DNA from: Mobilitalea sp.
Lineage (GTDB): Bacteria; Bacillota_A; Clostridia; Lachnospirales; Lachnospiraceae
Reading direction: 5' to 3'
Length of the DNA stretch: 24,569 nt
Assembly (NCBI GenBank): GCA_029974875.1
Contig: JARKQP010000523.1
Span: 1 to 24,569, forward strand
Notes under the pieces: model-generated
What the model was told of the DNA's origin: nothing
Seen by the model: only the letters and a program-made list of their open reading frames with translations
Database searches by the model: none
Part shown: in pieces, positions 15,581-24,328 of the stretch
Position numbering within the stretch: position 1 is the first letter of the stretch
Layout of the letters: every line of letters starts with the position of its first letter
Position numbers and translations under genes: made by a program

Positions 15581-15724
15581 TGTTATAATTTTCATTGATT
15601 AGGAGGCCGTCTTAATTTCCTATTAATATAAGTTATCAGAAGTTGCTTTTCAAACTTCTGATAAAAGGCGCTGTTCTTGCGCCGTGCATCACGATTATAG
15701 GAATATGGATTTCGTTCCTATAAT
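15581..15724 (+). ncRNA. Possible structured RNA with three consecutive hairpins
   Basis: An extended -10 (TGTTATAAT, 15581-15589) predicts a start near 15596. Then come three clean hairpins: TTATCAGAAGTT/AACTTCTGATAA (15633-15664, perfect 12 bp), GGCGC/GCGCC (15666-15682) and ATTATAGGAA/TTCCTATAAT (15694-15724, perfect 10 bp). No matching RNA family recognised, no T tract after the last hairpin, and no strong -35. Confidence 0.4.
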
Positions 15725-15786
15725 ATAAAGAAAATATGAAATATCTATGACTTTTTGCGAATAACATACATTTTTAACGTAAGATA

Positions 15787-15795
15787 TGGTATACT
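15787..15795 (+). promoter_or_regulatory. Extended -10 promoter of the DUF5685-dnaJ gene cluster
   Basis: TG-G-TATACT with a poor -35. The predicted start near 15802 is about 37 nt before ATG 15839. Confidence 0.5.
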
Positions 15796-15838
15796 GTAAC
15801 AATTCAAGGACAATTCATAGAAAATATCAGGAGGATCC

Positions 15839-16702
15839 ATGTTCGGTTACGTTAATGTGAATAAGGCTGAATTAAAGGTAAAGGATTTTTTCAAGTATAA
15901 GGCTTACTATTGCGGCTTATGCAAGACCCTGCATCAAAAATACGGCCGCCTGGGGCAAATGACTTTATCCTATGACATGACCTTTCTCATCATCCTTTTA
16001 ACCTCACTTTATGAAAGCGAGACGAAAAAGACCGCGAACCGGTGCATTACCCATCCGGTGAGGAAGCATGATACCCTGACTAATGAGATAACCGGATATG
16101 TGGCGGACATGAATATCGCGCTGTCCTACCATCATTTACTTGATGATTGGCAGGATGAAAGGAATATCCTGGGTTTAACCGGTGCAAAAGCCCTTGAAGG
16201 CGCTTATAAAAAAATAAATAAGAGATATCCTAGACAATGTAAGGAAATCAGTGAAGCCTTGACCAGGCTGGCCCAGTATGAGAAAAACAAGGAAGAAAGT
16301 ATGGATGCCGTAGCCGGATGCTTTGGAGAGCTGATGGCAGCCCTATTTACCTATAAAGAGGACAGATGGCAGGAAAGCCTGCAGAAGGTGGGCTTTTACC
16401 TGGGAAAATACATCTATATCCTGGATGCCTATGATGATATTGAGAAGGACCGCAAGCATGGCAGCTACAACCCTTTGCTGGCGGACAGCGAAAGGGAGAC
16501 CTTCCAGGAAGATTGCCGGGGCATGCTGGGGCTGATGATGGCAGACTGCACCGGGGAATTTGAGAAGCTTCCCTGCCTGCTGGATGTAGATATCTTAAGA
16601 AACATCCTATATGATGGTGTTTGGATAAAATTTGAACAAATAAATAAAAAACGAACAGGGGTGCCTCTGGACGCACCCTTAGAGGAAGGAACAAAAGTAT
16701 GA
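15839..16702 (+). CDS. DUF5685 family protein with DDxxD motif and Cys/His cluster
   Basis: 287 residues, AGGAGG four nt before ATG 15839. Largely helical with no signal peptide. Conserved-looking features: YYCGLCKTL (C25, C28), RCITH (C69, H72), [10 protein letters not shown] (D102, D103, D106) and [19 protein letters not shown] (D196, D199, D200, D204). Two Asp-rich helices facing each other recall the metal-diphosphate sites of all-alpha isoprenoid synthases (DDxxD and a second Asp motif), and the Cys/His group could bind zinc or iron. Neither activity has been shown, as far as I know; this is inference. The gene overlaps the J-domain gene by 4 bp (ATGA), so the two products are made together. 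Confidence 0.85.
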   Translation: MFGYVNVNKAELKVKDFFKYKAYYCGLCKTLHQKYGRLGQMTLSYDMTFLIILLTSLYESETKKTANRCITHPVRKHDTLTNEITGYVADMNIALSYHHLLDDWQDERNILGLTGAKALEGAYKKINKRYPRQCKEISEALTRLAQYEKNKEESMDAVAGCFGELMAALFTYKEDRWQESLQKVGFYLGKYIYILDAYDDIEKDRKHGSYNPLLADSERETFQEDCRGMLGLMMADCTGEFEKLPCLLDVDILRNILYDGVWIKFEQINKKRTGVPLDAPLEEGTKV

Positions 16703-17364
16703 TAGCAAATCCGTATCAGATTCTCGGAATATCCCCGAATGCTTCAAATGACGAGATTAAGAGGGCATACCGGGAGTTAAGCAGAAAATATCACCCGGAT
16801 TCTTATGTAGATAACCCCCTTGCTGACCTTGCTGAGGAAAAATTCAAGGAGGTCCAGGAAGCCTATGACCAGATTATGAAGGAAAGAGGAAATGGCTATG
16901 GCGGTGTGGGAAGCTCAGGCTATGGCAATGCCGGTTCCGGGAGTACAAGCTACAGCAATACCGGTTCCGCAGGCTCCGGTTATGATGCCCCCGAGCTGAA
17001 TACGGCAGCTGGCTATATCAATAGCGGAAGATACCGTGAAGCCCTGGACATATTGACGAGAGTCCCTTTTAAATCTGCAAGGTGGTATTACTACAGTGCA
17101 GTGGCAAATGCAGGGGCCGGCAACAATATTGTCGCTTTGGAGCAGGCAAGGCAGGCGGTCAATATGGAGCCGGGAAACCAGGAATACCGAAGCTTCCTGA
17201 ACCAGATAGAATGGCAGGGACAGAGATACCAGAGCACCAGATATAATAATACGGGCCATGGCGGCCTTAGCAGGGGCTATGGTACGGGAAACCTCTGCTG
17301 TGACCTGTGGTGTGCGGATAGCCTATGTGAATGTATGGGAGGAGATCTCATTTCATGCTGTTAA
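16699..17364 (+). CDS. J-domain protein with Gly/Ser linker, TPR-like middle and Cys-rich tail
   Basis: 221 residues. The J domain (1-~62) has the HPD motif at 32-34 (KYHPDSY) needed to stimulate Hsp70/DnaK. Residues ~62-97 form a Gly/Ser/Tyr linker with degenerate repeats. Residues ~98-170 look like one or two TPR-type helix pairs ([41 protein letters not shown]). The last 22 residues hold seven Cys (200, 201, 205, 210, 212, 220, 221), in [16 protein letters not shown] and a terminal SCC. It lacks the DnaJ zinc-finger and C-terminal domains, so it is a specialised co-chaperone, not DnaJ itself. It overlaps both neighbours; the likely client is the DUF5685 protein (inference). Confidence 0.9.
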   Translation: MIANPYQILGISPNASNDEIKRAYRELSRKYHPDSYVDNPLADLAEEKFKEVQEAYDQIMKERGNGYGGVGSSGYGNAGSGSTSYSNTGSAGSGYDAPELNTAAGYINSGRYREALDILTRVPFKSARWYYYSAVANAGAGNNIVALEQARQAVNMEPGNQEYRSFLNQIEWQGQRYQSTRYNNTGHGGLSRGYGTGNLCCDLWCADSLCECMGGDLISCC

Positions 17365-17888
17365 ATGCGAAGAAGCTTGCATTTTTAGGACTTTTATTGG
17401 CGGTGGATGATTTATTAATTATATTAAGTGGAATAATAGAGTTTAATACCATGTTTCTTCTGGCTGCGGCCTCCTTCTGCGTCGGAATCGCAATCCGGGA
17501 AAGCAGCAAACAGATTGGACTGGGCTTTTTATTGGCAAGTATTTTGCTGGGACTTATCCTTGCCCCGAATAAGCTCTATTGTATAACCTATGGGGCATTT
17601 GGGTTTTACATCCTGATTGTTGAGTATGCGTATGACAAGCTGGTCCGGGTGCAGGATATCCGCCGGCGCAGGATACTTTTCTGGGTTATTAAATACATAA
17701 CCTTCAATGTCATGTATATCCCGTTGCTGTTCTTCCTGCCAAAGCTGTTCTACCAGGGAGAGATCCATACAGGATTATTCTTGGGCTTTTTACTGGCAGG
17801 CCAGGCCGCACTTTTCGTTTTTGACAGAGCCTATGATTATTTCCAGCGTTTTGTCTGGGGGAAGGTTCGTCATAACCTGAAGCTTTAA
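17355..17888 (+). CDS. Hypothetical integral membrane protein, third gene of the J-domain cluster
   Basis: 177 residues starting MLLNAKK at ATG 17355, inside the end of the J-domain gene (10-bp overlap), with GGAGGAG about 10 nt upstream. The ATG at 17331 has no SD. Five or six hydrophobic segments: [75 protein letters not shown] and [17 protein letters not shown] basic loop ([11 protein letters not shown]) precedes the fifth. General look of small clostridial membrane proteins of the ECF-S or DUF2232 kind, but I do not recognise the family. Confidence 0.8.
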   Translation: MLLNAKKLAFLGLLLAVDDLLIILSGIIEFNTMFLLAAASFCVGIAIRESSKQIGLGFLLASILLGLILAPNKLYCITYGAFGFYILIVEYAYDKLVRVQDIRRRRILFWVIKYITFNVMYIPLLFFLPKLFYQGEIHTGLFLGFLLAGQAALFVFDRAYDYFQRFVWGKVRHNLKL

Positions 17889-17906
17889 TATTTTATAGCT
17901 GATTTC

Positions 17907-17941
17907 ATGACAGAAAGTGGGTTGCTTTCTGTCATTTGTCT
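17907..17941 (+). terminator. Probable terminator of the DUF5685-J-domain-membrane gene cluster
   Basis: Perfect 11-bp stem ATGACAGAAAG/CTTTCTGTCAT (17907-17917, 17925-17935), loop TGGGTTG, then TTGTCT. The T tract is weak. Confidence 0.55.
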
Positions 17942-18051
17942 GCAGGAAAGGAAAAAGTGCAGTAATTGCTGTTTACTTCGGCACCGGATACTGCAGGAGG
18001 ACACATATAATCTAGGCATAACGGAAAAGATAGAGGAAAATATAACAAAAC

Positions 18052-18087
18052 ATATAAAGAAAAATATAAAGAAAAATATAAAGAAAC
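18052..18087 (+). repeat. Three tandem 12-bp repeats upstream of the rhomboid gene
   Basis: ATATAAAGAAAA twice, then ATATAAAGAAAC, ending 32 bp before the rhomboid start. Each unit carries a -10-like ATATAAA. In the open upstream frame it would encode KKNIKKNIKK, which looks like repeat-driven frame extension and not protein. Confidence 0.9.
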
Positions 18088-18119
18088 ATATCCGATTCTA
18101 CTATAACGAGGTAATGGAA

Positions 18120-18710
18120 ATGAACCAGAAACAGAAGCCGATTGTTAGCTTACAATATAATTCCCCTGTAATACTGACCTTTGCACTCATATCCCTATTA
18201 GTGCTGATATTAGGAAAACTGACGGATGGAACCTCCACGAGCCTGCTTTTTTGTGTCTACCGCTCCTCCTGGGTTGATCCTTTAACTTATTTGCGCTTGC
18301 TGGGGCATGTATTCGGTCATGCCAGCTGGAGCCATTTTTCCTCCAATATGGTATTGTTCCTGGTGCTTGGGCCTATGCTGGAGGAGAAATACGGGTCAAA
18401 GGCATTGTTAAGGATGATGGCAATTACCGCCGTAGTATCAGGGGTAGCCCATCTGGTATTGTTCCCCAATGTGGCTTTGCTGGGAGCCAGCGGAATTGTG
18501 TTTATGATGATTGTCCTGGCATCAGCCGCAGGTATGGAGAATGGAAGGATCCCGGTCACGCTGGTGCTTGTGATTGTCGTTTACCTTGGCAGTGAGGTGA
18601 TGCAGAGTCTTGATAACAGCGATGGGATCGCCCATATTACCCACATCGTCGGCGGTGTATGCGGTGCGGCCTTCGGAGTCCTGATGAACAGGGGGAAGAG
18701 GAGGAGTTGA
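18120..18710 (+). CDS. Rhomboid family intramembrane serine protease
   Basis: 196 residues from ATG 18120, with GAGG 8 nt before; ATG 18114 is too close, and the frame back to 17907 crosses a terminator hairpin and a 12-bp repeat. Six membrane segments. The rhomboid fold signature HASWSHFSSNMVLF (67-80) is present. The catalytic Ser is S124 in LLGASGIVF, and the catalytic His is in AHITHIVGG (H172 or H175). It cleaves membrane proteins within the bilayer. Substrates unknown. The secreted, membrane-anchored proteins next door are possible but unproven. Confidence 0.9.
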   Translation: MNQKQKPIVSLQYNSPVILTFALISLLVLILGKLTDGTSTSLLFCVYRSSWVDPLTYLRLLGHVFGHASWSHFSSNMVLFLVLGPMLEEKYGSKALLRMMAITAVVSGVAHLVLFPNVALLGASGIVFMMIVLASAAGMENGRIPVTLVLVIVVYLGSEVMQSLDNSDGIAHITHIVGGVCGAAFGVLMNRGKRRS

Positions 18711-18880
18711 GCGGTATTATTAATAATTTTGCCTAGCATAAGCTTTATAGGACCAATGGGACCTTAAAAAAAATCCTATGGATGCCGAAATAATACATGT
18801 GTCTTATGGTTTATTTTACTGCAATTAACAGACCCGGAATGTTTTTAGGAAGGTATGGGGTTCATTTCTATAGGAAATTG

Positions 18881-18889
18881 TGGTAAAAT
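18881..18889 (+). promoter_or_regulatory. Extended -10 promoter of the secreted paralogue pair
   Basis: TG-G-TAAAAT, with a weak TTCATT 17 bp upstream. The predicted start near 18896 lies about 75 nt before ATG 18972. Confidence 0.45.
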
Positions 18890-18971
18890 AAGTCGAAAGG
18901 CAGGATATTCAACTGATATGTGAAATTACATGGAGGTATATTACATATCCAAAATACAAAGGAAAGGTAAA

Positions 18972-21332
18972 ATGGATAGAATAATGTACAAGAAGAATAG
19001 CAGAATCAAAACAAGCAGAGTATACATATCAGCAATACTCTTACTACTTGCACTTGTCGTATACGCCATCCAGGCAAAGACAACCAGTGCAGCGGGCAGT
19101 ATTACCGTAACGGAAATCAATTATTTGGAAAGTACACTTACCCTGAAGGTGAGCGGTGATACTAAGGTTTATTTTTCCGATTCCAAGAAAACGGTCTGGG
19201 ATGAGGTTCCAGGGAGCATCGGCAGTGATGGTAAAATAACGATGGATATTTCCTGGATATCGGTCTCGCAAAATTATGTCCTTAATTTTAAGGGAGATGT
19301 ATCTACGGATATAGTTTCCGTAACGATACCAAAGCAGGCTACTAACTTTAAGGCGACCTTTAATAAAGTAAAGGGCGTGGTGACCTTTAGCAATGCAGGA
19401 GCGCGTGCCGTTGAATGGCGAAAGGATGGCAGCACCTCCTGGAATACGCTGAATACGGATGCCTTTACGGCCTGGTTGGCTTCCCTCTATGACAATGGGG
19501 CTGTGCTGCGCTTCCGTCTGGCACCGGTTAACGGTACCGGCAGCACGGATGTGGGGTCACGTGCCAGCAAGGAAGTAGCGGTGACCATATCAAAGAAAGC
19601 GTCAGCACCAAATGTTACGGTGAATGGTTCTTCCTTTACCATAGGCGTGAAGAAGGGGATGGCTTACCGGACAGTGAACGCGGACGCAACAACGACGGAT
19701 TGGACCACCATCGGCAGCTCGGCAAGCTTACTTTTGTCGGATGTAGCTGCAAAGGCACTGTACAAGGATACGGGAACGGCGCAGTCTAAGGTTACCCTGC
19801 AATTCAGGACGAATGCAACCAGCTCTGCCATGGTGTCTAAGATAGCAACGGTTACGGTACCTGTCCAGGAGGGACCTCCGGATGAGAATACCTATGGGAT
19901 CAGCTTGAGCTATCTAAGCTCCAGCAGCTTGTCCTTGGCAATTAAGGCGGCAAGCAGTACGGTTCCTTTTGAATATACGGTTGTGGAAGCAGATGATGAG
20001 CTTTTGCTCACCTCGGCAAGCTGGACTACGGTCTCTTCCAGCACCGCGGTAACCCTGACGAAAGCAAAGGCACCTGTGGGATCACATATTTATGTAAGGA
20101 AAAAATCAATTGCAGCAACGGATTCAGTAGACTTTGCCTTGGCTTCCAAGGAAATTGATGTTACAGGAATCCAGGGAGTGGTTTATCCGGATCCATTAAA
20201 GGCAACAACCCTGACAACATTAATTACGACGGCAGGTGTTTGCCGGACGGATGACAGCGCCAGCTATCTGTCCTTCACATTCTATAGTCCGACCCAGACA
20301 ACAATTTCCTCTGTCAGATTCATTGATTCTTATGGAGCCAGTGCCGGAACGGTAACCTCTAAGAGTACGGTATCAAAGAATACGTCCAGCACAGGCAATG
20401 ATGACAAATATATAATTACAACAAAGATTACGTCGACCAGCACAATCGACACTGCTACAGAGAAGCTGCTTTATGCAGAGCTTACCCTGGAAAATTCGGA
20501 GGTAATCAAAAGCACGGACCAGTCCGGCCTGCGTATCTACATCTATCCTAATTCGAAGCTGAATAATCCGAAGGATGATGATACTTACATGAGCCAGTTT
20601 AACCGCATTTATCTGTCCGATGAAAGCCAGGATAAAAAGAGCTTTAAATTCCAGCTGGATTTTGGTACAAGCAAGATTGCCGATAAGACTGCAGTAGAGG
20701 TCTTTACCTCTGAGGATGTGGCTGTCAGCTCCATGAAATATGACGGATATACCTTGGCAAAGGATACCGATTATACAGTGACCTACGGCAGCTATACAAA
20801 TAATGATGGCGAATCTGTGCGGACAGCGGCAGTTACAGTTAATGTGGCGGCCTTTGAGGCTTCCTCCCTGATTGATATCACGGATAAAAAAGAGGCGCTT
20901 GTCATTACCCTGAACAATGGTGAGGTCCTGAGAGACCAGGTATATATTACCCTGACCAATACAGCAACCCTGGACGAGGCACCGGTTGCATGGTCAATTA
21001 CGGAGGGAAGCTTAAAGGAAACAACTACCTCGACGGTAACCAATCCGGATAATACTACGACAACGGTGACACAGGAAGTGGTCAGCTTTTCTCTTGGCTT
21101 AACCCTCTTTGACAAGGCCTACAGTGTGGGTGTTGCTGATGTTACCTGGGGCGGAACCTCCATCTTTGGTTCAGCTGAAGTAATAGGCGGAAAGGCAACC
21201 ATTTATCTTTCCAATGCAAAAATAAATAAATTGTCAACAACCTCAACAGATACAAAAAATATTGTAATTACCCTCAGCAACGGTTATGTAATTAAAACGG
21301 GCTGCAAGCTTACGATATTGAATGCAAATTAA
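18972..21332 (+). CDS. Large secreted/surface beta-rich protein, paralogue of the next gene
   Basis: 786 residues from ATG 18972 (GGAAAGG just upstream); alternatives are ATG 18930 and 18984. The N-terminus is basic, then one hydrophobic segment (VYISAILLLLALVVYAI), a signal peptide or anchor. The first ~400 residues align along their length with the following gene: MDISWIS, LNFKGD, VEWRKDGSTSWNTLN, NVGSRASKEV-like, APNVTVNG, AAKALY, IATVTVP and YVRKK. The last ~400 residues are unique and Thr/Ser-rich; the segment YDGYTLAKDTDYTVTYGSYT is reminiscent of X2/Ig-like modules. No LPXTG, SLH or catalytic motif seen. Function unknown; probably extracellular. Confidence 0.85.
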   Translation: MDRIMYKKNSRIKTSRVYISAILLLLALVVYAIQAKTTSAAGSITVTEINYLESTLTLKVSGDTKVYFSDSKKTVWDEVPGSIGSDGKITMDISWISVSQNYVLNFKGDVSTDIVSVTIPKQATNFKATFNKVKGVVTFSNAGARAVEWRKDGSTSWNTLNTDAFTAWLASLYDNGAVLRFRLAPVNGTGSTDVGSRASKEVAVTISKKASAPNVTVNGSSFTIGVKKGMAYRTVNADATTTDWTTIGSSASLLLSDVAAKALYKDTGTAQSKVTLQFRTNATSSAMVSKIATVTVPVQEGPPDENTYGISLSYLSSSSLSLAIKAASSTVPFEYTVVEADDELLLTSASWTTVSSSTAVTLTKAKAPVGSHIYVRKKSIAATDSVDFALASKEIDVTGIQGVVYPDPLKATTLTTLITTAGVCRTDDSASYLSFTFYSPTQTTISSVRFIDSYGASAGTVTSKSTVSKNTSSTGNDDKYIITTKITSTSTIDTATEKLLYAELTLENSEVIKSTDQSGLRIYIYPNSKLNNPKDDDTYMSQFNRIYLSDESQDKKSFKFQLDFGTSKIADKTAVEVFTSEDVAVSSMKYDGYTLAKDTDYTVTYGSYTNNDGESVRTAAVTVNVAAFEASSLIDITDKKEALVITLNNGEVLRDQVYITLTNTATLDEAPVAWSITEGSLKETTTSTVTNPDNTTTTVTQEVVSFSLGLTLFDKAYSVGVADVTWGGTSIFGSAEVIGGKATIYLSNAKINKLSTTSTDTKNIVITLSNGYVIKTGCKLTILNAN

Positions 21333-21357
21333 GGCTGGAGATAGAAAGGGAAGGTGA

Positions 21358-22527
21358 ATGGAAATGAAGAAACTATTAACTGCAATCTGTGTAATGCTAT
21401 TTTTGTGCCTCATACCCTCCGCAACCGCCCCTGCTGCTACGGCAGCCGCGGTCTCTGTTGGAGCGATTGATTACGACGGCCTGACGATGCAGGTTTATTA
21501 TAACAACAATGCCATTGTGTATTATTCCACTGATAAAAAGACCTGGACGGAGCTGGAAGGAATGTATGACAACGCAACCTCCTCCTGTACTATGGATATC
21601 TCCTGGCTTTCTGCAAAGTCAGACCAGACCTTATATTTTAAGGGCGATACGGTAACCACCATAAAGTCGGTAACCTTACCGGCACAAAATACAAGCCTCC
21701 GTGTGATTTTTAATGCGGTAGAGGAAGAGTTCACCTTTGATAATGCCGAGGAAGCGGACAGCTTTAGCTGGAGAAAAACAACCGATTATGCATGGCGGGA
21801 CGTGGATATCGATGAAACCTCTGCCTCCTATGCAGCATTTATGGATACAATCCAGAAGTTCCGGGTAAAGGGGGCAACGATCATTATCCGCCTGCCCCAG
21901 GTAAAGGGAACCAGTAACACCAATGTGGGAAGACGGCCAAGTAAGGAATATTCTGTTAAGATTGCGGCCAGGGCTGCCGCACCGAGCCTTAAGGTGAATT
22001 CCTTAAGGCTGACGCTCAATACGACCTCTGCCATGGAATATTATAATCCGACATCAGGGCTTTGGATTGAGTGTGACAGTGCAATGTCCCTGGAAGACAT
22101 CGCCCCCAAGGCCTTATATGCGAAGGGAGGCAGCAATGTCACCTTAAAGGTCAGGAAGTCGGCGACCACTTCGACGACCTATTCAAAGACAGCCACGGTA
22201 ACGATTCCCGGACAGTCTGCCCCGCCGAGCCTCGGCGGCAGCTCTGCGGACTGCACCTATTATTATTTGAACTCAAAGCTGATTTTACAGTTCAACTCGG
22301 CATCCACGGCCAATGCATACCAATATGTTATTGTGAAATCCGGTGCAACCTTTAATGGAGCCAGCGCAAGCTGGAAAACGGTAACTTCATCGAAAATAAT
22401 CACAATATCCAATTCAACTGCTCCGGCAGGAGCTACGGTTTATATCCGTAAGAAGGGCACGGATGCGTCGAATTCGGCAGAGCTGGTATTATCCTCTGCG
22501 GTAAATAGCTTTAAGGTGACTTATTAA
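21358..22527 (+). CDS. Secreted beta-rich protein, shorter paralogue
   Basis: 389 residues. AAGGGAAGG precedes ATG 21358; ATG 21364 is equally possible. A clear signal peptide (MKKLLTAICVMLFLCLIP, then Ala-rich) suggests cleavage near ATAAA. The whole mature part parallels the first ~400 residues of the previous protein: VGAIDYDGLTMQVYY, MDISWLSAKSDQTLYFKGD, FSWRKTTDYAWRDVD, TNVGRRPSKEYSVKI, APSLKVN, IAPKALY, TATVTIPG and TVYIRKK. The 25-bp gap to the upstream gene indicates one transcript. No anchor or enzymatic motif. A tandem duplication followed by gain or loss of a C-terminal half is likely. Confidence 0.87.
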   Translation: MEMKKLLTAICVMLFLCLIPSATAPAATAAAVSVGAIDYDGLTMQVYYNNNAIVYYSTDKKTWTELEGMYDNATSSCTMDISWLSAKSDQTLYFKGDTVTTIKSVTLPAQNTSLRVIFNAVEEEFTFDNAEEADSFSWRKTTDYAWRDVDIDETSASYAAFMDTIQKFRVKGATIIIRLPQVKGTSNTNVGRRPSKEYSVKIAARAAAPSLKVNSLRLTLNTTSAMEYYNPTSGLWIECDSAMSLEDIAPKALYAKGGSNVTLKVRKSATTSTTYSKTATVTIPGQSAPPSLGGSSADCTYYYLNSKLILQFNSASTANAYQYVIVKSGATFNGASASWKTVTSSKIITISNSTAPAGATVYIRKKGTDASNSAELVLSSAVNSFKVTY

Positions 22528-22547
22528 GGTTGGGTTTTAAGGTTAAT

Positions 22548-22615
22548 ATTAAGGACTAAAAATATTAAGGACTAAAAATATAAGGATTAAAAATATAGGG
22601 ATTAAAAATATAGGT
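22548..22615 (+). repeat. Four tandem 15-16-bp repeats plus partial
   Basis: ATTAAGGACTAAAAAT (22548, 22564), then ATAAGGATTAAAAAT and ATAGGGATTAAAAAT (22580, 22595) and a partial copy, directly after the second secreted gene. Confidence 0.9.
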
Positions 22616-22627
22616 ACATAAAAGTAA

Positions 22628-22665
22628 GGAGGAAGGACTTCAAATGAAGAACCTTCCTCCCTTTA
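22628..22665 (+). terminator. Terminator of the secreted paralogue pair
   Basis: GGAGGAAGG (22628-22636) pairs with CCTTCCTCC (22652-22660), with an inner TTC/GAA. The following CTTTAAT is only a short T tract. Confidence 0.6.
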
Positions 22666-22671
22666 ATATAG

Positions 22672-22940
22672 GAATAGCAATGCTTTATTTAGAAATAGTG
22701 CTGCTTTAGTTTTGTTTGAAGAATAGCAATGCTTTATTTTATTTAGAAATAGTGTTGCTTTAGTTTTGTTTGAAGAATAGCAATGTTTTATTTTTTTAGA
22801 AATAGTGTTGCTTTAGTTTTGTTTGAAGAATAGCAATGCTTTATTTTTTAGAAATAGTGCTGCTCTAGTTTTGCTTGAAGAATAGTAATGCTTCAATTTT
22901 ATATTAGAAATAATAGCATTGCTTTAAATTTTGCTTTAGA
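22672..22940. repeat. Minisatellite: five ~50-bp units, each built of two ~26-bp halves
   Basis: Units start at 22672, 22721, 22775, 22828 and 22880 (49, 54, 53, 52 and ~61 bp). Each begins GAATAG(C/T)AATG and contains AGAAATA followed later, in the first four units, by GTTTTG(T/C)TTGA. Within a unit, AATAGCAATGCTTTA and AATAGTGTTGCTTTA show an older 26-bp duplication. The fifth unit is degenerate. Length differences come from T/TA tracts. It ends 11 bp from the serS stop, so it lies in the serS 3' UTR. No spacers, so not CRISPR. Confidence 0.95.
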
Positions 22941-22951
22941 GACCGCGCTGT

Positions 22952-24238
22952 TTATTTTACTTTACGGATAACCTCTTTGTTTCCCATATACGGTTGCAGT
23001 GCTTTTGGGATGCCTACGGAGCCGTCGGCATTTAAGTTGTTCTCCAGGAAGGCGATTAGCATACGGGGAGGAGCAACTACGGTATTGTTTAAGGTATGGG
23101 CAAAGTATTTGCTGCCTTCCCCATTGACGCGGATCTTTAAGCGGCGTGCCTGGGCATCTCCCAGGTTGGAGCAGCTTCCGACTTCAAAATACTTCTTTTG
23201 TCTCGGGGACCAGGCCTCCACGTCGATGGATTTAACCTTTAGGTCTGCCAAATCACCGGAGCAGCACTCTAAGGTCCTGACCGGGATATCCAGGCTGCGG
23301 AATAAGTCTACGGTATTCTGCCACAGCTTATCAAACCATGCCGGGCTGTCCTCAGGCTTGCAGACTACGATCATTTCCTGCTTTTCAAACTGATGGATCC
23401 GGTATACGCCTCTTTCTTCCAAGCCGTGGGCACCCTTTTCCTTACGGAAGCAGGGAGAGTAGCTGGTTAAGGCCTGGGGCAGGGAATCCTCGGATAGGAT
23501 GGTGTCGATATATTTACCGATCATGGAGTGCTCGCTGGTACCGATTAAGAACAGGTCTTCTCCTTCAATCTTGTACATCATGGCTTCCATTTCCGCAAAG
23601 CTCATGACACCGGTAACGACTTCACTGCGGATCATATAGGGCGGGATACAGTAGGTAAAGCCACGGTCAATCATGAAATCCCTTGCATAGGAGATGACGG
23701 CGGAGTGGAGCCTTGCAATGTCACCCATTAAATAATAGAAGCCGTTGCCAGCCACCTTTCTGGCGCTGTCAAGGTCGATGCCGTCAAAGCTTTCCATAAT
23801 TTCTGCATGATAGGGGATTTCAAAGTCGGGAACTACCGGCTCGCCGTATTTTTGTACCTCAACATTCTCGCTGTCGTCCTTGCCGATGGGAACGCTTGGA
23901 TCGATAATGTTTGGAAGGATCATCATTATTTTCTTGATTTTTTCTTCCAGCTCTGCTTCCTTGGCTTCCAGCCCTGCAAGACGCTCGGAATCAGCCGTTA
24001 CCTGCCTCTTAAGTGCCTCTGCTTCCTCCCTTTTGCCCTGTGCCATCAGGCCGCCGATCTGCTTTGAGATCTTGTTTCTTTCGAATCTTAAATTATCCGC
24101 TTCCTGCTTGGTGTTCCTGTTCTCCGCATCCAGAGCAATTACCTCATCCACCAAGGGCAGCTTGCCGTCCTGGAATTTGTTCCGGATATTTTGCTTTACA
24201 AGCTCAGGGTTCTCCCTGACAAATTTTAAATCTAACAT
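22952..24238 (-). CDS. serS: Seryl-tRNA synthetase
   Basis: 428 residues, the usual bacterial length. ATG 24238 with GGAGG 7 nt upstream. Residues 1-~110 form the N-terminal tRNA-binding coiled-coil arm (MLDLKFVRENPELVKQNI, KEAELEEKIKKIM). The class II catalytic core follows: TSEHSMIGKY, motif 2 FRKEKGAHGLEERGVYRIHQFEKQEM, and motif 3 TLNNTVVAPPRMLIAFLENN. The NNT-VVAPP form differs from the common NGSGLAVGR and is a known-looking clostridial variant. It charges tRNA-Ser (and tRNA-Sec where present) with serine. Controlled by the T-box leader upstream. Confidence 0.97.
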   Translation of the reverse strand: MLDLKFVRENPELVKQNIRNKFQDGKLPLVDEVIALDAENRNTKQEADNLRFERNKISKQIGGLMAQGKREEAEALKRQVTADSERLAGLEAKEAELEEKIKKIMMILPNIIDPSVPIGKDDSENVEVQKYGEPVVPDFEIPYHAEIMESFDGIDLDSARKVAGNGFYYLMGDIARLHSAVISYARDFMIDRGFTYCIPPYMIRSEVVTGVMSFAEMEAMMYKIEGEDLFLIGTSEHSMIGKYIDTILSEDSLPQALTSYSPCFRKEKGAHGLEERGVYRIHQFEKQEMIVVCKPEDSPAWFDKLWQNTVDLFRSLDIPVRTLECCSGDLADLKVKSIDVEAWSPRQKKYFEVGSCSNLGDAQARRLKIRVNGEGSKYFAHTLNNTVVAPPRMLIAFLENNLNADGSVGIPKALQPYMGNKEVIRKVK

Positions 24239-24328
24239 GCTTTTGCCTCCAATCTGCTACGCCCGGTAGCCTTCAATCTCATAGTAGGGTAGCTGGGGTG
24301 CGTTCAGGCACGCCCAATAAAAATGCAT

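Noticed and set aside
17907..18119. N-terminal extension of the rhomboid protein
   Set aside because: It would begin inside a terminator hairpin and include a 12-bp repeat translated as KKNIKK; the internal ATG 18120 has a better SD.
22672..22940. CRISPR array
   Set aside because: Units are contiguous with no unique spacers, vary in length through T tracts, and no cas gene is near.
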